Shown here: in pieces, positions 62,139 to 64,000 of the stretch
Layout of the letters: every line of letters starts with the position of its first letter
Numbering within the stretch: position 1 is the first letter of the stretch
From: Streptomyces rhizoryzae
Lineage (GTDB): Bacteria; Actinomycetota; Actinomycetes; Streptomycetales; Streptomycetaceae
NCBI RefSeq assembly: GCF_023155275.1
Contig: NZ_JALMUV010000012.1
Coordinates: 1 to 64,000 of the forward strand
Length of the DNA stretch: 64,000 nt
Direction: 5' to 3'
Notes under the pieces: model-generated
Seen by the model: the letters and a program-made list of their open reading frames with translations, nothing else
Told to the model about the DNA's origin: nothing
Databases searched by the model: none
Made by a program: the position numbers and the translations under genes

Positions 62139-63323
62139 ATGCCGGGCCCGTGTTGGTATGACCGGCCCCGCCGCATCCGCCGCGGGGCGGCCCTGACGTT
62201 GTTCCTCGCCGGGGTGCTGGCCGCGGGGGCGGTGACCGGTACGTGGGACGAGCGGGCCGCGGACGGCGCGGAGTCCGCCGGGCGCCGGCCCGCGGACGCG
62301 GCGGCCCTGGGCCGGCTGGCCGGGGAACGGGCCGCGCAGGCCGCCGCGGACGGCAAGTCCGGTGCGCAGGCGGCCGGGGAGGTCGTCAGCCGCAGCGGCG
62401 ACCGCTGGGCCGCGGTCTACACCCCCGGTGAATTCGCCGATTTCCAGGACGAGTTGGCCGGCGCCTACGTGGGCGTCGGGCTGTGGGTGCGGCAGCAGGA
62501 CGGCGGTGTGGTCACCGTCTGTCGGGTGCAGCCCGGCGGTCCGGCGGCCCGGGCCGGCATCACCGCCGGCGACCGCCTCGACGCGGTCGGCGGCCGGCCG
62601 GTGCGGGGGCGGCCGGTCACCGAGACCGTGGCCCGGCTGCGCGGCGACGGGCCCGGTGCGGGCGAGGGTGCCGCGGGCAGCCCGGTGCGGCTGGAGCTGC
62701 GGCGCGGGGCCCGCCACTGGTCCGTGACGCTGCGCCGGGTCCGGCTGCACACCCCGAACGTCACCGTGGAGCGCCCGGCCGGCGCCGGACCGGTCCGGAT
62801 CAGGGTCGCCGCGTTCGCCCGGGGCACCGGCGCCGCCGTGCGCCGCGCGGTCCGGGCCGCCGATGTGCGGCACGGGCTGCTGCTGGACCTGCGGGGCAAC
62901 ACCGGCGGCCTGGTCTCCGAGGCGGTGGCCACCGCCTCGGTCTTCCTCGACGGCGGGCTGGTCGCCACCTACGACGTGCACGGCAGCCAGCGCGCCCTGT
63001 ACGCCCGGGGCGCCGGCGACACCCGCACGCCGCTGGTGGTGCTGGTGGACGGCGGGACGATGAGCGCCGCCGAGCTGCTGTCCGGGGCGTTGCAGGACCG
63101 CGGCCGGGCGGTGGTGGTGGGTACCCCGACGTTCGGGAAGGGCTCGGTGCAGATGCCCCGCACGCTCCCGGACGGCTCGGTGGCCGAGCTGACCGTCGGC
63201 CATTACCGCACCCCGTCCGGGCGGGCGGTGGACGGGGCCGGGATCACCCCGGACGTGCTCGCCGGGGAGCGTGCCGAGAAACGGGCCCGCACGGTATTGA
63301 GTGGCCTCGGCACCGGTGCCTAG
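62139..63323 (+). CDS. S41 family C-terminal processing peptidase (Ctp-like)
   Basis: 394 residues. A signal anchor (about 16-35, ALTLFLAGVLAAGAV) places it outside the membrane. A PDZ domain (about 105-185, GVGLWVRQQDGGVVTV and GITAGDRLDAVGGRPV) precedes the S41 domain with LRGNTGG, nucleophile S309 in DGGTMSAAEL and the general-base K334 in TFGKGSVQ. It should trim or degrade exported proteins at their C-termini. ATG 62139 is leaderless: TAGACT ends 7 bases upstream. Its position after ftsEX is conserved in Streptomyces, so a link to wall remodelling is possible. Confidence 0.94.
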   Translation: MPGPCWYDRPRRIRRGAALTLFLAGVLAAGAVTGTWDERAADGAESAGRRPADAAALGRLAGERAAQAAADGKSGAQAAGEVVSRSGDRWAAVYTPGEFADFQDELAGAYVGVGLWVRQQDGGVVTVCRVQPGGPAARAGITAGDRLDAVGGRPVRGRPVTETVARLRGDGPGAGEGAAGSPVRLELRRGARHWSVTLRRVRLHTPNVTVERPAGAGPVRIRVAAFARGTGAAVRRAVRAADVRHGLLLDLRGNTGGLVSEAVATASVFLDGGLVATYDVHGSQRALYARGAGDTRTPLVVLVDGGTMSAAELLSGALQDRGRAVVVGTPTFGKGSVQMPRTLPDGSVAELTVGHYRTPSGRAVDGAGITPDVLAGERAEKRARTVLSGLGTGA

Positions 63324-63341
63324 TGCGAAAATGGCCACACT

Positions 63342-63842
63342 ATGGCTACCAAGGGCAAGGGCAAGGACAAGAACGACGGGCGCAAGCTCGTCGCGCAGCA
63401 CAAGAAGGCGCGGCACGATTACCACATTCTGGACACCTTTGAGTGCGGCGTGGTGCTCACCGGTACGGAAGTGAAGTCGCTGCGCCAGGGGCGGGCGTCG
63501 CTGGTGGACGGATTCGTCCAGATCGACGACCGGGAAGCGTGGCTGCACAACGTCCATATCCCGGAATACGCGCAGGGGACGTGGACGAACCACAGTGCGC
63601 GGCGGAAGCGGAAGCTTCTGCTCCATCGGTTCGAGATCGACAAGCTGGAGGTCAAGGCCCAGGAGTCGGGCCACACCATCGTGCCGCTCGCGCTGTATTT
63701 CAAGGACGGCCGGGCCAAGGTCGAGATCGCGCTGGCCAAGGGCAAGAAGGAGTGGGACAAGCGGCAGACGCTGCGGGAGAAGCAGGACCGCCGGGAGGCG
63801 GAGCGGGCCATCTCGGCCGTCCGGCGCCGGCAGCGGGCCTGA
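63342..63842 (+). CDS. smpB: SsrA-binding protein SmpB
   Basis: 166 residues; binds tmRNA and delivers it to stalled ribosomes for trans-translation. The core is complete: [61 protein letters not shown] and the C-terminal [24 protein letters not shown] that reaches into the mRNA channel. TTGAGT (63297-63302), 18 bases and TAGTGC (63321-63326) form a possible promoter inside the end of the protease gene. Its RNA partner ssrA seems to begin 148 bases downstream. Confidence 0.97.
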   Translation: MATKGKGKDKNDGRKLVAQHKKARHDYHILDTFECGVVLTGTEVKSLRQGRASLVDGFVQIDDREAWLHNVHIPEYAQGTWTNHSARRKRKLLLHRFEIDKLEVKAQESGHTIVPLALYFKDGRAKVEIALAKGKKEWDKRQTLREKQDRREAERAISAVRRRQRA

Positions 63843-63990
63843 CCACCGGGCACCGGGTCGCGCCGGTGCCGCGGTCCCCGCGGCGGGGTCCGCGGGCGGC
63901 TGCGGGAATGTGCTGGCACGCTCGTGCGTTGGTCACGTACGATGGGGACACACCCCGCGAGGGTGTGGCACCACCTTGAAAAGAAAACAT

Positions 63991-64000
63991 GGGGATGATC
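63991..64000 (+). ncRNA. ssrA: Probable 5' end of tmRNA (ssrA), truncated by window edge
   Basis: The last ten bases, GGGGATGATC, match the conserved mature 5' end of actinobacterial tmRNA (next expected: GGTTTCGAC). Position right after smpB on the same strand fits. TACGAT at 63938-63943 is a likely -10 box; the leader between contains a 7-bp hairpin (CACACCC / GGGTGTG, 63949-63967) and an A-rich AAAAGAAAAC, removed by RNase P in known cases. Only the extreme end is visible, so this is based on position and the short match. Confidence 0.7.

Overview
The window looks like a chromosomal core segment of a Streptomyces (or very close relative). GC content is very high throughout and codons end almost always in G or C. 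Many genes have a TAnnnT hexamer 6-8 bases before an ATG/GTG, the leaderless layout common in this genus. The order comF-hpf-response regulator-secA-NAD glutamate dehydrogenase ... galE ... two Ser/Thr kinases-prfB-ftsE-ftsX-S41 protease-smpB-ssrA matches, from memory, the S. coelicolor block around SCO3010 down to SCO2966. No plasmid, phage, insertion sequence, CRISPR array or tRNA was seen.

Left part (1-16 kb): the tail of a ComF phosphoribosyltransferase gene; hpf (ribosome hibernation); an orphan LuxR-type response regulator; a YcaQ/AlkX-type DNA glycosylase; a GNAT acetyltransferase; secA; an Rv3235-family protein; a DUF6912 protein; a HAD phosphatase; and the 1652-residue NAD-dependent glutamate dehydrogenase.

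Middle part (16-45 kb): this is mainly a cell-surface glycopolymer region broken up by accessory genes. It has a TagGH-like ABC exporter, a GtrA/GtrB pair, a YfhO-type multi-span membrane protein, three large GT-A glycosyltransferases (one fused to a CDP-glycerol glycerophosphotransferase domain), galE and two methyltransferases. Interspersed are a Ser/Thr kinase, a secreted PIG-L deacetylase, three TetR regulators (each next to a clear palindrome), an SDR oxidoreductase, a DUF2268 metalloprotease behind a MerR-type promoter, a secreted alpha/beta hydrolase and a CocE-type hydrolase.

Right part (45-64 kb): a three-gene sugar ABC importer whose MalF-type permease carries a large extracytoplasmic insert; a 1467-residue FHA/FtsK-like ATPase divergent from two consecutive kinases (pkaA, pkaB); prfB; a sortase-anchored Gly/Ser/Gln repeat protein; a small zinc-ribbon membrane protein; ftsE-ftsX; an S41 protease; smpB; and, in the last ten bases, what looks like the 5' end of tmRNA (ssrA).

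The most notable signal is a promoter element, TTGTCRGTG-N8-TAnnnT, found three times (before the DNA glycosylase, the HAD phosphatase and prfB), each time with the start codon 6-7 bases downstream. It is identical to the LexA-independent DNA-damage (PafBC, 'RecA-NDp') promoter of mycobacteria and predicts that these three separated genes share a damage response. Other points of interest are a kinase gene whose best start codon is ATC, a sugar permease with an SdrD-B-like insert, and an ATPase with a low-complexity insert between Walker A and Walker B.
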